A DNA stretch of 64,000 bases from Paramacrobiotus metropolitanus (taxonomy: Eukaryota > Tardigrada > Eutardigrada > Parachela > Macrobiotidae): assembly GCF_019649055.1 (NCBI RefSeq), contig NW_026570296.1, positions 496,001-560,000 on the forward strand, in the 5' to 3' direction. The translations under genes were made by a program, and so were the position numbers. The notes under the pieces were generated by a model that did not search any database, was not told the origin of the DNA, and saw only the letters and a list, made by a program, of their open reading frames with translations. Of this stretch, positions 20,496-32,768 are shown one piece after another. The first letter of the stretch is position 1. The number at the start of each line of letters is the position of its first letter.

Positions 20496-21298
20496 TCTAA
20501 TACTTCACTCTACAAAACTGCCGTTTCAGAATATTTTTTTTCACATCTCTACTCTGTAAAAATCGACTTCAAATTTTTCACTTTAAAAGCTGATTTCTCA
20601 GTAACAACAAATGCGGTACTATTACTGAACCCATTTTAAAGTACAAAAATCATTTCTGTATGTGTCATATGCTACGGTTTTGCCTAAAAGTGTAACGCGT
20701 CGACGGTATGCCCGTTTCCGCAGAAGGACCGAGTTGCTAGCCACTTCGCGTTAAAAGGGTAATAGAAGTATCTTAAGTTATAAATTTTGAGAGCAAATAT
20801 AAGTATATAACACAGTCTTCTTCTGGAAACATGCGAATTTTAACTTACAGTATGTAGCGATATTGAGTATATTAAGCATATACTTCCTACATTCATTTCG
20901 TTCACTTCATGAGTTACTGTACTCCCACAAAACCCTGACATCGTAAGTCAAAAGTAAAGTGTAAAGTGTAACAGTAAATTAGTGTAAAAGCTTCACGTAC
21001 AAATTTGGCCTAGCGTTTAATAGCCGGATAAGCTTGAACTGCAGCACTCCTGAAAAGTTAGCATACAATATTATTATGTATTGTTCTCGTATGTAAGGCA
21101 AGGCCGCTGCTACCAGTTTTCTTTACTTGCTGGTTAACGATAACCTATTTTGCAGTAATTATATTGCGTCAGCGAATTCGCACAGATGGCAGAAGGCTTC
21201 CTTTGCGTTTGACGTCACGGCGTGTCGATGGCATCTTGTACCAGCGAAATAATCGGTACTGGGATCGGATTCGTACATGTACACGGATCGTACACGGA
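20496..21298. other. Non-coding stretch, nothing recognised
   Basis: AT-rich unique sequence without a supported ORF or repeat. Confidence 0.5.
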
Positions 21299-21383
21299 TT
21301 CTTGGACTGCCCTTGTTGGAGTTGGTGTACTTCGATTGGTAACAAATCGAAGTAAACTAACTACAACAAGTACAGTCCAAGAA
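21299..21383. repeat. 85-nt imperfect hairpin
   Basis: Arms of about 41 nt, from TTCTTGGACTG to CAGTCCAAGAA, pair with roughly six mismatches around a very short loop. Size and mismatch level resemble a microRNA precursor, but no expression or conservation evidence is available. Confidence 0.6.
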
Positions 21384-21452
21384 CGAGCCCTGGTCATTGG
21401 AGCAGTTAGTGGAGGAGCAGCAGGCATATGGGTCGCAAAGGGAGTCACAGCC

Positions 21453-21501
21453 CACCAAAGCTGCGCTGACGAGGAGGCTCCTCGTCAGCGCAGCTTTGGT
21501 G
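21453..21501. repeat. 49-nt perfect hairpin
   Basis: 24-nt arms beginning CACCAAAGCTGCGCTGACG pair perfectly around a single G. It lies 70 bp from the previous hairpin. Confidence 0.85.
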
Positions 21502-21710
21502 ACCTGTACCTTTGGAGCCCTGAGAAGCCGTGCTGCTGCAACAGACGTCTTCGAGCTTTTCAATGGCAAGATCTAACTTAGTTAACGGTTGTTAATTATT
21601 AAGTTGTTATTGTTAATTATTATCTAATATAAGTATAGCAGCTAGCTGTCATCTCCTGTAGCTTCTCGTTTGCAGCTTCGGGATCGCAGATGGTAGCCAA
21701 TACCTATAAT

Positions 21711-21735
21711 GCCGTGCTTCTATTAGAAGCACGGC
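21711..21735. repeat. 25-nt perfect hairpin
   Basis: 12-nt arms GCCGTGCTTCTA and TAGAAGCACGGC with one base between them. Confidence 0.8.
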
Positions 21736-22879
21736 CTTAACTTGCAATTGCATTATTCCACTGGTTTTTTTCGAAAACAAAAATCAACCCGCTTTCAATA
21801 TTTTGTCACAGTGAAATATGTAATTTGCCTGTAGCAGCGTAATCGATTTTGGTTTTAACTTTTAACTAACGTACGGCAACTTTTGATGGCATGCAGTACT
21901 GACACAAGATGGCGCTGCAGTAGCTTGGCAAAGAATTTCGTCGATACTTTTCTTTTGGTTCTCATATCCAGTAAGCGGAAGTACAGTTGAACTGAACGAC
22001 GTTGGACATTACGACTTATCTGCAATTACCCAGGGTAAGATATTACAGACTTTCTACAAAGATTATACTAATTCAAAGCTGCACTGAACCAAACGCTTGC
22101 TGCATTAATATTTTAGAGAAATCATCCTTTTTACGATCGAACTAATATCTCAATGTGGCATAGCTGATTCTAAGAATCTACGCGAAGCGAAAACCTGCAT
22201 CTCCGACGATAAATTGAATAATCACTGCGAAAGGGCCAAACCCTGAATAACAGAACAGCTGATCCAAACCAAAGTACTGACACTCACGGACTTAAATAAG
22301 CGCGAAGCGCATCTGTGTAAAAACCAAACATAACCCAAAATGAAAGAGAACATTCTAGAAACTGCAAGGAGCAAGTACGAGCAAAGCCGTAATGTACGTA
22401 CTAGTACAGCTATATTCCGTCACAGTGCATAAGCCTCAACTTGTTAATAAGAATAACTTAAGTAAAAAACTGACCGGAAGTGCAGTTTCAGTCAATTTGG
22501 CGGAATGTAACAAACATTAGTCCCAGTCCCAAAATTTATGGTCACAATCCCAATCGCTTCCAGGCCAGTCTGACACAGTCACAGACGGTCACAGTCACAG
22601 ATGGTCCCAGTCAGACGGACTCACAGTCCCACTCCGTCCCAGTCACATACTTTAACAATACTCCCCGCCGAAATCAGCCACTAAAATATGCACCTTTGGC
22701 TTTTACATTTTATAGATACAGTACCATGTCGCCCGCGATGTCGGTATTCGATGTTAAATTACTTGCAGATATGTTACATGGTCAAACTGTTTTGTTCACA
22801 AAGTCTGCACAACCAGCAAAAAGCAGTTGCCGACAGCCGTATCATGCGCTGCCTCATCGGTCAAACGCACCGACTATTC
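21736..22879. other. Non-coding stretch with a CACAGT/CCCAGT-type simple repeat
   Basis: No supported gene. At about 22560-22650 there is an imperfect repeat of CAGTCACA/CAGTCCCA units. Short plus-strand ORFs at 22480-23050 have no recognisable domain. Confidence 0.5.
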
Positions 22880-23350
22880 CAGGAAGGCATACTGTATGAT
22901 CGGCGGCGGCCAGTTTCATGCCCGACCAGTGCAGCAACGTTCCTCCCCTTCGCATCCACCCTGTGCCGGTCGTTCCCTATTGCACTGACATACATACACT
23001 ACGTAATCCTTCAAGCTCTTGGAATACAGTATCTGGCCAGAGTGTAGGATGTACGCGGCACGCAGCACCCGGTCCGTTGTTATCACCTGCATTGTTTCCC
23101 CGGCACCACGTGACCATCACTTCCGTTTGGTCCAGTCCGTTGATGACTCCCGGCAATCACCAGTTCGCGGCTGGATGGAAGGCAAATACGTTCTCGAAAT
23201 ACGAAATACTGCAAATCATTAATATTTCGGCGAACCGTGCGGTGCTCTGTGGTGAACGCCAGTGCGGGCTTCTCACTGGCGTTCTTAAACAGGAACAAAG
23301 GAATAATTTTTCCATTCATTGCCGTTCTCCTGACGTTGTTCGGATTTGAC
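22880..23350 (-). pseudogene. Fragment of a BTB-family last exon
   Basis: Minus-strand translations in two frames resemble the final exon of the BTB genes at 25.3 and 31.0 kb: a PLFLF...KPALAFTTEHRT block, then MVTWCRG and ITTDRVLRAA. A frameshift separates the blocks and no BTB or BACK exon is attached. I read this as a decayed third paralogue or partial duplication. Confidence 0.55.
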
Positions 23351-23367
23351 AAAACTGCGAAATCAGT

Positions 23368-23426
23368 CTCAGTCGGTGAAATTGTAATGCGCATCTAAGA
23401 TGTGCATTACAATTTCACCGACTGAG
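23368..23426. repeat. 59-nt near-perfect hairpin
   Basis: Arms of about 29 nt, starting CTCAGTCGGTGAAATTGTAA, pair with a single mismatch around AA. It sits next to the BTB pseudogene. Confidence 0.85.
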
Positions 23427-24202
23427 AACAGGGGTCTGTAGTGAAATCTGCTCAAAATCAGCAGCATCGTAATACGTATTATAATCTGCGTAGCCAGCCG
23501 CGGCCAAGGAAGCAAGCCAAAACATCCAATACCGTCCTGCGTATTACGAAGCGGTTTATCACGGGTCACAGTGCCCAAATTACTGTACACTGTCGCTGCA
23601 TTACCACAAACAATGGCAATGCTTCGAAGAAACAAGCAATAAACTCGCTATTAAATTAGGGAGTGTGTATTGCGATATAGCTGTTCATACTTCGTACTCG
23701 TTGTTTGAAATGGTTTGTATCCGAATGCTTTGAGTGTTTGACCTATGGGATTTATCGTATCTGAGGTTTAAGCAAAACGCGCACATCGTTTTCTGACAAT
23801 GTTTTTATTCAGCCAAAGACGCAGGGGTCGCGAGCTATGACCATTCTAAATGAAAATGTATTCTCGTTAGGGGAAATGTTGATTAATTTTGTATCGATTA
23901 CTACTAAAGAATTGATACATATTATTCTGAAGTGTGGAAGACGCAACGGAGAATATTATGGCGCCGCTGTTATTTCATTAATGATCAAGTTGTGTGCATT
24001 ATTCATCAACCTGTTATTGTCACACACGAAGCACAGGTACTCAAGCAGTTTTCCCATGAGAAACAGATAACCCGATTAACGGGAGTTGGATGATTGGTCA
24101 GTACACAGCGAGACAACCGCTTAATTCAAGACAGATCAAGAGTTTGTAGGGCAAATTTAAGATAACCCAACACGAATACTGCGTACACACCTATTAATAC
24201 TA
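23427..24202. other. Non-coding stretch, nothing recognised
   Basis: No ORF with a recognisable domain and no clear repeat. Confidence 0.45.
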
Positions 24203-25202
24203 TAAGGGATCGTCTCATATCTATAGCGAAACTAGCTTCCGTACAGTACCCCACCGTCCCAAAACAGCAGATACGGGATACGGTATGCCGGTTTTCGATT
24301 CGCGCATCTGGTTACCCATGAAAAGATTCGGGACGGAGGTACGCAGCGTATCCCAGAGCGTCCCGTATTCGCAACGGGTAGATACGATGCTTCGCGCAAC
24401 GTATCTCGTAACCTGTACTAACCCTGCGTCTCATATCAAGCGGAAATGGTGAGCGCCTTTTTTTCGCATACCGTCGAAAACAAAGAAAAACGATACGGTA
24501 CGCGAAGCCACCTCCAGAGGTGGCTTTCCCTGGTATCTCTGTTATAAAAATTTTATAAGAACTTTTTCGTGTAACCACTGGAATGAGATTTCATTTTCTT
24601 TCGTGTTTATGGAAAATTTTTCAAAATGGAGTATGATTCCAAATACTGTATTGCTGTGACATGTAAGTGCCGTTAACCGTAATTACTGAACGATTTTACG
24701 ATGTTACAATACTGCTTATCATGACCAGTGGCACTTTTACTTTTGCTCACGAAGGCTTTGAAAGCTGGGGAAATTTGACGAAGAACTTCAGCTGCCGTCC
24801 ACAGATAACTGCGGTCTGCGAAGAAAAACCGATAGGCAGGTACCACATACGTTAGCTACAGCGCGATAATCAGGCCACTTTCAACCAAAAAACATAACTT
24901 TGAAAGATTTTGCCCGAACTTCGACGTTAAAAAGCGAGAACGTACGGACTGATAGGTTCTTGTACAGAAAACGTTATGCGCGGCAAGATGCGATCGAAGC
25001 GGTGAGACGCAAGTACAGCGATACGGCAACAAAGCTACAGATTCGATACAGGAAACCGATAGCGAGCACAGTTTCGATGCGCGTAGCCTGTACTGTACCT
25101 TGCTGACGCGCACCAAAGACTGTCCCATTTCTGTACCATAACGAAACTAGCTACGGTACTGTATCGTAGCGCGATACGCTATAGATATGAGACGATCCCT
25201 AA
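24203..25202. mobile_element. Non-autonomous DNA transposon, PIF/Harbinger-like
   Basis: A 994-bp unit (24206-25199) begins GGGATCGTCTCATATCTATA and ends with the reverse complement. It is flanked by a TAA duplication on each side (24203-24205 and 25200-25202). A 3-bp TWA target duplication and GGG ends are typical of PIF/Harbinger. No transposase ORF is present. Imperfect inner repeats with CGATACGG-type words occur throughout. Confidence 0.75.
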
Positions 25203-25317
25203 GAATAAGTAGAAACACGAGGCCGTTATCCTGCCCCGAATACGATACGCCAAGAAACATGCGATTCAAAGGGAAACCTACAACAGAAACGGATGCCCTC
25301 AGCTTCGGCGACCATGA

Positions 25318-28067
25318 TCATCGCCGACTGCTCTTTATCCACTCAACGGCCTGGGCATCGCGCATCCGCAAATCCGCAAAGCCCACCAACCAGTCCGCGC
25401 CGTCATAGGTGACGAGATGGCGCGCGTCGGCTTCGGCACTCTTATACACGGCAGAACGGTGGTTTCCCTGTATGAGCGCCTCCACCCACTGACCGTTCGT
25501 CAGGATGTCCGCCGCCCGCACCACCTTCTCGTCCTTGACAGTGTCTTCCACGCCGCTGCTGCACCACGTCACCACCACCATTTCCCCGGCCATGAAGCCG
25601 CTCACTTCCGCCGGACACCAAAATTGTCGCGAAAACTGCGCGAAAACGGGCTCGTCCATCGTCACGGTTATTTTGAAGCCCGTGCGACGCTCCATGGGGA
25701 ACGGCAGTGGCGGCTTCACGGTGGCAAACTGGTGCATGAAAATTCCCAAGATTTGCGCTTCACTCAGCAAACCACTCTGCCGCAACACAAGTAACAGGGT
25801 TCATATACTCAATACGGCCGTAGCATTTCCCTTAATAACTGCCAAATTAAACTTTTTATTAACCGCTGTTTAAGGAACGCAATAGAACGCGCTTATCACC
25901 CAGTATTATTAGCAGCACGTGAACGCGCTTATCACCCAGTATTATTAGCAGCACGTTTCAAGTTACCTTGCCAGGTCCATCGGCTAGTTCATGATTCGTT
26001 AACAGAGGGAACCGCACCAGGAACAGGGCTTCCCCCAGCACCTGACGACGATTAGCGGCGGTTGGATCTATGCCGTCCCGGGCGCACGCCGCCGCTGCCC
26101 ACCTGCATAAAGCGAACTGCTACACTTTATTATTATTGCAAATTCGCATATCCATTTTTCGAATCGCTTTCAGTTTTTCTAATTTTTTTTTCCAAAATTT
26201 TAATCCGATTCTGTTAAATTTACGAGTAAAGACGCGCTAAATCAATCGATAATAGCTGAAATATTTGTTTGATTTAATCTAAGTAATGATATTTTCTTCA
26301 ATAATTTTATTTATTTATCTTTTGATTTGTATTTTTAAAGGAAATATTTTTACTGTAGCCTCTCCAAAGCTAGTTTCAACGTTAACGTTTGGAGATTATG
26401 CGCAACAATGTCATCATTAGAGTGTTATACGGTGCCTTCCCATGCGGCCATGCCAACGGTGGAGGTTCATAATTTATATGTATAATTCATCATTTATATG
26501 TATTTTAGTGTGAGGGCTGCTCGTCCAAATGCACAGAAGTATGAGAACAAACTGCTAGAGCAGCACATTTTGTTGTTATTACTTGGTGTTTGATTATGCC
26601 GAGTTTTCTTTTACGAGCTTTATCCGAACCTTTCAACGGCCAAGTAGATGTCGTACTCCCCAGCCGACAACGCATTACGCTTCAGTATGGTGTGCAGTAC
26701 ATCCGGACTGAGGGAAGTAAACTCGTCGGATCGCAGAATCACTTCACTATGCACATCCACCATGCGCAGACAGTTTTCCACGACACCATCCGCACCGCAC
26801 TGTACTGCCTAAAATACCAACGTTACTGTTTAACTATACACTGACAATGGACCGTACTGAACGAATTCTCCGACACGTGTTGCACTAGAATATACGGTAA
26901 CGAACCTGACACAGAGTGTTCAGACAATTTGTGAGCTTGAGGTGGAGAATAACAAATTCACTGCAAATGGCTGTCAGCTGGGGAAGATCGTATTTATCAG
27001 CGCAGCTGATGGTCGGGAAGACGTTATCCTGCGTGAGATGATCCACTGTATCGGTATACATATAACTAGAAGGGAAACAAAAAATTATTATAAGTTCTAA
27101 TTACATGTTAGTTTATTATTTCTATTTAACAAGATATTATGTATTCGATAATAAAAACATACAGATTATAGTAGAACTATTAATACATCCTAGAATACAG
27201 TTACTACTGTATATCTATGTGCATATACTGTATATTTAAGTACATAATACATATAATATAATATTATTATATTTAACAATTTTTTATTGGCAATGACCCA
27301 CTACACATAACAAAATGCCTGCGCGCTATATATTTGATTGTTATTTGAATATATTTGATTATTATTTGTTGGATTATTAGGTACTGTATATTTGATACGC
27401 TAATACGTTTGTTGTAATAATCATAAAAATTTGTGTAATAATCATAAAAATTTGCTATAATTATTACAAAAACAAGCTTAAGCCATAAAAACATAAATTA
27501 CAATCATTTTGCTTCGCTGCTCAGTGCTCACACGGTCGATCGTACATCTCGTACCTAAGCATATTAGCAAAGGCGTCGGGAAGGAAGTCAGGAATATCGA
27601 TGTACTCGTCACATTTTTCAGGCATGCTGCCGTGAAACATGGTGTGGAAGACGGTGCTGCGGATACTCAAGATATACCTGTATAAGGCTGTATTTATGCA
27701 AAATTCGGTGTGAATGAACATAGCCTGGTGTTGACGAAATTAATTACAATATATATTGTTAAGTGCAGTAATGAATGGTTGATGATTACTTGTGGGCTGC
27801 AAAAATTTTTACAGGTCCGAAGTGGCGCCCCACAGAAAACTGCACATCACTGAATTTTCCGCTAAGTAACGTCTGCTTAATACAGTTGATAATTCCCGAA
27901 GCTGGTCGAGAAACGCTCGATGAAGGGAATTGTGGGGAGTCTGTGGACGCCATGGAGGTGCACGAACTATCCGCACAGCTGCACGAAGCTGAAGAAAACG
28001 CTCCGCAAGGAAAAGATGCCGTATCAGCGCAGATCAGACTCAGCACTCCAGCTGTTTCAGATGGCAT
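25318..28067 (-). CDS. BTB-BACK domain protein, six exons
   Basis: Exons by GT-AG joins and paralogue comparison: 28067-27790, 27677-27555, 27065-26906, 26808-26630, 26102-25967, 25776-25318. All phases agree, giving 444 aa. Exons 1-3 encode the BTB fold (LSGKFSDVQFSVG, LSIRSTVFHTMFHGSMPE, MYTDTVDHL, CADKYDLPQL). Exons 3-5 encode BACK (NCLNTLCQ, LRMVDVHSEVIL, DIYLAVER, FPLLTNHEL). Family knowledge: BTB-BACK proteins are cullin-3 substrate adaptors, and BTBD3/6 relatives carry a PHR domain after SGLL. Here the tail is different, with W-P...VVVTWC. The start is uncertain: Met at 28067 adds a Cys/Ser-rich leader, while Met at 27953 gives a more usual N-terminus. Confidence 0.85.
25885..25956. 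repeat. 36-bp unit, two tandem copies
   Basis: The unit GAACGCGCTTATCACC...CAGCACGT occurs at 25885-25920 and 25921-25956, exact. It lies inside the last intron of the BTB gene, ending 10 bp from exon 5. Confidence 0.9.
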
Positions 28068-29353
28068 CAGCAGCGGAGCTAAAATTACAGGAACAACGCC
28101 GTCAACGCGGATCGTGAAATGCAGAAGGATAAGGATTTAAACTGGAGAAAACAAGTGCTCAATAAAAAAATTTGAATTCCGTACTTCTACAGCATTTACT
28201 GAATGAAATAATCGATCCCCAATCGACAGAGGAAGCTGGCGTGCAGCTGGAGAGTGCATTTTCAACGTAGCCGTCAATTGTGGGGCGGATGGGTCAACAC
28301 TTAAAGTGAAGCGCCACCCGGTGGGCTGGTGAAATCCTTGTCTGTGCCGATGGTCAGGCATTGGTCACTTCGGAGATAAAAATTTTACCTAACGCGTACG
28401 CCTTGGGGAGGCAGTCCGTGGTAAACCGCGTGTCTATTATGTTGTCGTTCTGTTTCGATGAGAAAGCAGCAGGCCAGTTGTAATGTACAGAGTACTTCAA
28501 ACTTTATACTTTTTTCTTTAATGGGCAACAGCCAATGCACATATCGGTATGCTTCCGCTGGTTTACACTAATATTTTAAAATGAGTAACTTTATACTTAG
28601 TACTAGGAAAATGCACCGAACTGTGCATTGGTAGACCGGAGCGCAGCTCTTATTAGGGTTAAAGACTGAAAGTGTCTGTAACGGCTAATTTTGGAAAAGT
28701 TTGTTTTTGAATGTGCAGAACAGAAAATAACATAGCAGATTTAGTGTGGTAGCATGTCCGAATGTGCATGTGTTACCGACCAAAACTTTCGGACGTCAAA
28801 GACATCCGGTGGACGTTTAGTCGGTAAACCGACAAAAACGTATGTGGCCAAAAGCACGTCACCCAAAAGTGGTCCGTAACTGGCAGAGGGGTATAGAATT
28901 TTTGCTCCGTGCCCCTGAATGTCACACAATGCTGGAACCCGTTAGCCAAAATACCTACCAGGTTAGAGCATGGAAAGCATGATTTCTGGGCAATCCACCC
29001 ATCCAATTTCTGGAACTTTTAAAAACCACAGCAAGCGTGTGGCTAGCGTTGCACCTGAAATTCAGCTCAAAGGCAGAAAGAGATATTTAGAGTGGGAGCG
29101 TTGAAATTTTTGGCTGATAAGGGAGGCGTGATCTCGAGTGTTAGAATAGGCGTCCGGTATGAGGGCGGTTGTGCACCCCAATCTATCGACGTACTGTACA
29201 TATGTTTTCTATACAGGCTGCCGTTCAGTTTACTAATGCAGTTAGGTCACCATTGTCGGATAGGTAGTTACCATTACACTTCGACAATTATTTGGCTCGG
29301 ATACCCTTCCACAGCAGTGCCAGACAACTGACCACTAAAGAATGCTATTCCCC
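28068..29353. other. Non-coding stretch, nothing recognised
   Basis: Intergenic DNA upstream of the BTB gene on its strand. No gene or repeat is supported. The gene's promoter is probably in this region, but no clear TATA or initiator could be picked. Confidence 0.45.
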
Positions 29354-29531
29354 ATTCCGTACGCTAAATGGCACATCCCGGTAATAAATTCCCTCATATC
29401 AAAGCTTAAGCTAAATCGGCCAAACTTTTTCATATAACTTTTTCATAAATTCCGTACGCTAAATGGCACATCCCGGTAATAAATTCCCTCATATCAAAGC
29501 TTAAGCTAAATCGGCCAAACTTTTTCATATT
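29354..29531. repeat. 95-bp direct tandem duplication
   Basis: The segment starting ATTCCGTACGCTAAATGG is repeated at 29354 and 29449, nearly identical over more than 80 bp and joined by a short TTTTTCATA repeat. Confidence 0.9.
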
Positions 29532-29553
29532 ATGTTCTTGTAAATTTAGCTTG

Positions 29554-30271
29554 TTACCGCCTCGGTAACACCGTAATACACTGACGGCATTTAGAAAGCC
29601 GCAGATTAACCTGAAAAATCAGCTTACTATCTGAAATGTGCCGGATCTGGGTATCACCATTAGGGCCAAGGGTTGCCAGTGCCACTTTGGTGTTGTTGGC
29701 ATGGGGTATACAGCAGCAAAACATTTTTCCGAGACAGGGAATGGGAGTGCGATTTTTGCCGGTCACATGCATACACACGGGCATGCCGCGAGGCAAATGC
29801 TTGCAGCGAGGCGCAGAGGCCGTTGTGCGGTTGTTCACTTTTTCAGCCGACCGCATTTTGGAGAAAAATTGCAGAATTTCGACTGTATGCAAAAATCAGG
29901 TACTGGTGTTACGAAGGCCTTGGCAGGCTGGCGGCAGTCTTTGGTAGTTTTAGAAAACATTGGGGACGGATCTGTGGTTGCAGTAGCTAAAATATGCTGT
30001 GATGGATTGCCAGTAGCCACTCGATCATCACAGCAGACATGTCCGCTTTTGGGTTTAAAAAAGCTTTGTTTTTACGTATTCGTTTTCGTCGTATCCATGA
30101 CCTATGGCGTAGTTCGATGCTTCTCAATACAACAGTGTATATACATAAACAGCGTACATCCACTCTTAATCCGTATTCGCCAGGGACATCATCGAGCAAA
30201 ACTATTACGTCATTTTTTATTTCCGCGTATAACGTCATCGTTACTTCCGTAACAAACAGACAGACAGACAC
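29554..30271 (-). other. Overlapping uncertain ORFs, possible Cys-rich gene
   Basis: Minus-strand frames encode 94 aa (29987-30271) and a Cys-rich 112 aa (29554-29892, with CKHL, CMHV, CLGKMFCCC), and a plus-strand frame encodes 204 aa over the same span. No domain is recognised on either strand. A spliced minus-strand gene is possible because TTTTTCAG|GTTAAT near 29610 could be a donor, but nothing confirms it. Confidence 0.2.
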
Positions 30272-30422
30272 GTTTTCATTTCGCCTGAATTAGAGGACCT
30301 TCGCTGCGCTCCGATCGATAAAGTTTTATTCGGCATCAGCCTATACACAAATGTACAGTACGTAGAATGCAAAGGAAGCGGTGGTTAGATTGACATCTGC
30401 GGGAAATTTATTGTGTCAGAGC

Positions 30423-30884
30423 TCACAAGGACTGCGTTAACGTCTTCTTATAGGTGTACGCTGGTAACGCTATCATGGAGTAAACTTCACAAAGGGTGTC
30501 GTGCGTTCCAGTAACAGGCAGGCTTATGTACTTGGATAAGAATTTGAAGTGCATTTTACTTGTTGTCGTTGTTATTTTGTCCAGCCAGCTTTTGAGACTT
30601 TTGGGAGAAAGTCGCTGCATACCCGAACGGGAGAAAGCCGCTCCACCTGTTTTCTATTTCTGCGTTTATTCCTCGAGATTCAACGTGGCAATGCTCGTAT
30701 TGTTCCTTGCTATATTAACTGGAAAGGATTTTTTATTATGCGATGTTATTTTCTGGCGCTGCCGTTGTAGGGATACAATCAACTGATTAAAAAAGGCATT
30801 AAACGTTGGCTGTATTCCGCACACTACGGTTAAAAGCACAAGTATAACGCTGTACCAGAATAACCACGGAATAGCCGCCCACAC
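30423..30884 (-). other. Possible small secreted protein, weak
   Basis: Minus-strand ORF 30666-30884 starts MWAAIPWLFW and has a hydrophobic stretch ending near TVVCG that could be a signal peptide. A basic 65-aa ORF (30423-30620) follows in another frame. Whether they form one spliced gene cannot be told from sequence alone. Confidence 0.2.
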
Positions 30885-31021
30885 AGGAGACCAAGATAAT
30901 TATGAAAAGAGAGGACACCTGGATTGTTTACCAATTAGTCAAACCAGGACCCCAACGTGTACAAGATGTGCGACGTGCACAAGTGAAAAGATTTTCTTTT
31001 TCTAACACGTGCGACTCGAGC

Positions 31022-32768
31022 TCATTTCGCGTGGCTCGTCTTCCATGACAAAACCATCTGTTCTGTAAGCATGAAATTGGCAAACGGAAATACTCGCTCA
31101 GCCGCGCTTGATCCTTGCGCGATTCTGATAATGTGACCTCTTTCCTGAGGCTTCACATACGTTGCGGCCTCGTATTTGTTCAACCGGAGAGCCATGACAT
31201 CCTGGCCACATTTCATAGTGTCCTTGGAGCGAATCACCTTGCCGGGTGTCACGCGACAAGCCTTTTGGCCGCTGCACCACCGCACCACCAGGTACTGTGG
31301 ATGAATCTCCGTAACTGTCGCTGGGTCCCAGCGGCGTGCTATGTGATGATGCACAAAAATTTGTTCTCTCTCCTTGAACGTGCCGGTTCGTGGTTCCGTG
31401 GGAAACTGCAGCGACGGCTTGGCGGTAGCATTGCGGTACATGAAGATGCTGAAGATTTCGACTCGGCTCAGCAAGCCGCTCTGGATAATGGAACATAATG
31501 CTGCAGTGCAGTGCTGCATGCGGTGAATGTCATCTCTGACATCGACGACTTACCTTGCCAGGACCGTTAGCCAGTTGAGCGTTGGTCAGCAAGGGAAACC
31601 GGACGAGGTACAATGCGGTATCCAGGACCTGACGCCGATTAGCGTATGCAGAATCCATTCCGCTAACGGCGCAGGCCGCCACTGCCCACCTGCAGTAAGC
31701 ATACAAATTTCTTCATGAAGATGAAGCTGTCTACCGCAGACGTCGGCGGGGTCAACTGAATATAGTATTGCGTTTTCCGCTGTATGTACATGCATAGCAA
31801 AGTCATTTTATTCGAGGAAAGAAAGTTTAGTGTTTTTATGCGCGACATACAGACATTTTCCTGACAGCTACATTCAAACAATACAAGAACTGCACGTCCG
31901 TGGTGACCGTGAGCCCTTATGAAAATCGGCTGTGCTTTGTTGCGCAGAATTACCGTTCAACAGCCAGGTAAATGTCATGCTCCTCAGCCGTAAGGGTGTT
32001 GCGGCGCAGTACGGCCTGCAGTGTTTCTCGTGAGATGGCCGTGAACTGTTCCGATTGCAGTAGGACATCGCTGTGCGTATCCACCCATTCCAGACACTCT
32101 TTAACAATATCCTCGCCACCGCAGTCGACTACCTGAAGCGCCTACAGAAGAAGGGACAATTCCAGAATAAGGATAACCACACTGCAAGCACCGCAACTAT
32201 GTAAATGTCTGTATAAGCACACCTGCTCCAAAAAGACCAAGCAGTTCTCTTCACAATTTCGGAGCAGACTTTAATTAGCCGCGGCAGATCGTACTTGTCA
32301 GCGCAGACCATCGTGTGGAACGCGTTATCCACGTTGAGACGCTGCACAGCATCGGTGTACATGTAACTAAACATTAAGATAGGTTTTTACTGGAAAGCGA
32401 CAAAGAACCACCGGAAATAATAGCGCAGATACGTGAAAATGAATATAATGTGAATGTGTCCCTAATAAGGGGAACCTGAGCATATTGGTAAACGCGTCTG
32501 GATGGATATCGGGAATGTCGATAACATCATGACACTGCTCCGGCAGACTGCCGTAAAACATCGTGCGGAACACTGTACTGCGGATACTCAAGACGAACCT
32601 GTGAGATGATAACTTCTCTGTATAACTGCCAAGCATACTCCAAACTCTCGTATGAAAGGTACGAGATAGTCCTTACTTGTGTGCCGGGATCGTCTTTTCG
32701 TGCCCGAATTGACGTCCGACTGTGAACCGCACATCGCTCAGCTCTCCTCTGGCCAGTGTCTGCTTCAT
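31022..32768 (-). CDS. BTB-BACK domain protein, paralogue 2, with a frameshift
   Basis: Exons 32768-32677, 32598-32476, 32366-32223, 32141-31954, 31689-31554, 31480-31022, all with GT-AG ends at the same positions as the paralogue at 25.3 kb. Exons 2, 5 and 6 have identical lengths (123, 136, 459 nt). BTB blocks are LSDVRFTVG, LSIRSTVFRTMFYGSLPE and CADKYDLPRL. BACK blocks are NCLVFLEQ, CLEWVDTH, DIYLAVER and FPLLTNAQL. Exon 3 is one base short near 32243-32252: the frame before it and the NCLVFLEQ block are out of phase. The gene is therefore either broken or carries a consensus error. The tail has RRWDPATV...VVRWCSG in place of PHR. The start at 32768 is the first Met after an in-frame stop, so an upstream exon is possible. 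Confidence 0.8.

Noticed and set aside
21222-21581. 119-aa plus-strand ORF
   Set aside because: It spans two hairpins and its sequence is explained by the inverted repeats; no domain.
29638-30252. 204-aa plus-strand ORF as a gene
   Set aside because: No domain, and overlapping frames on both strands are equally long, which suggests chance.
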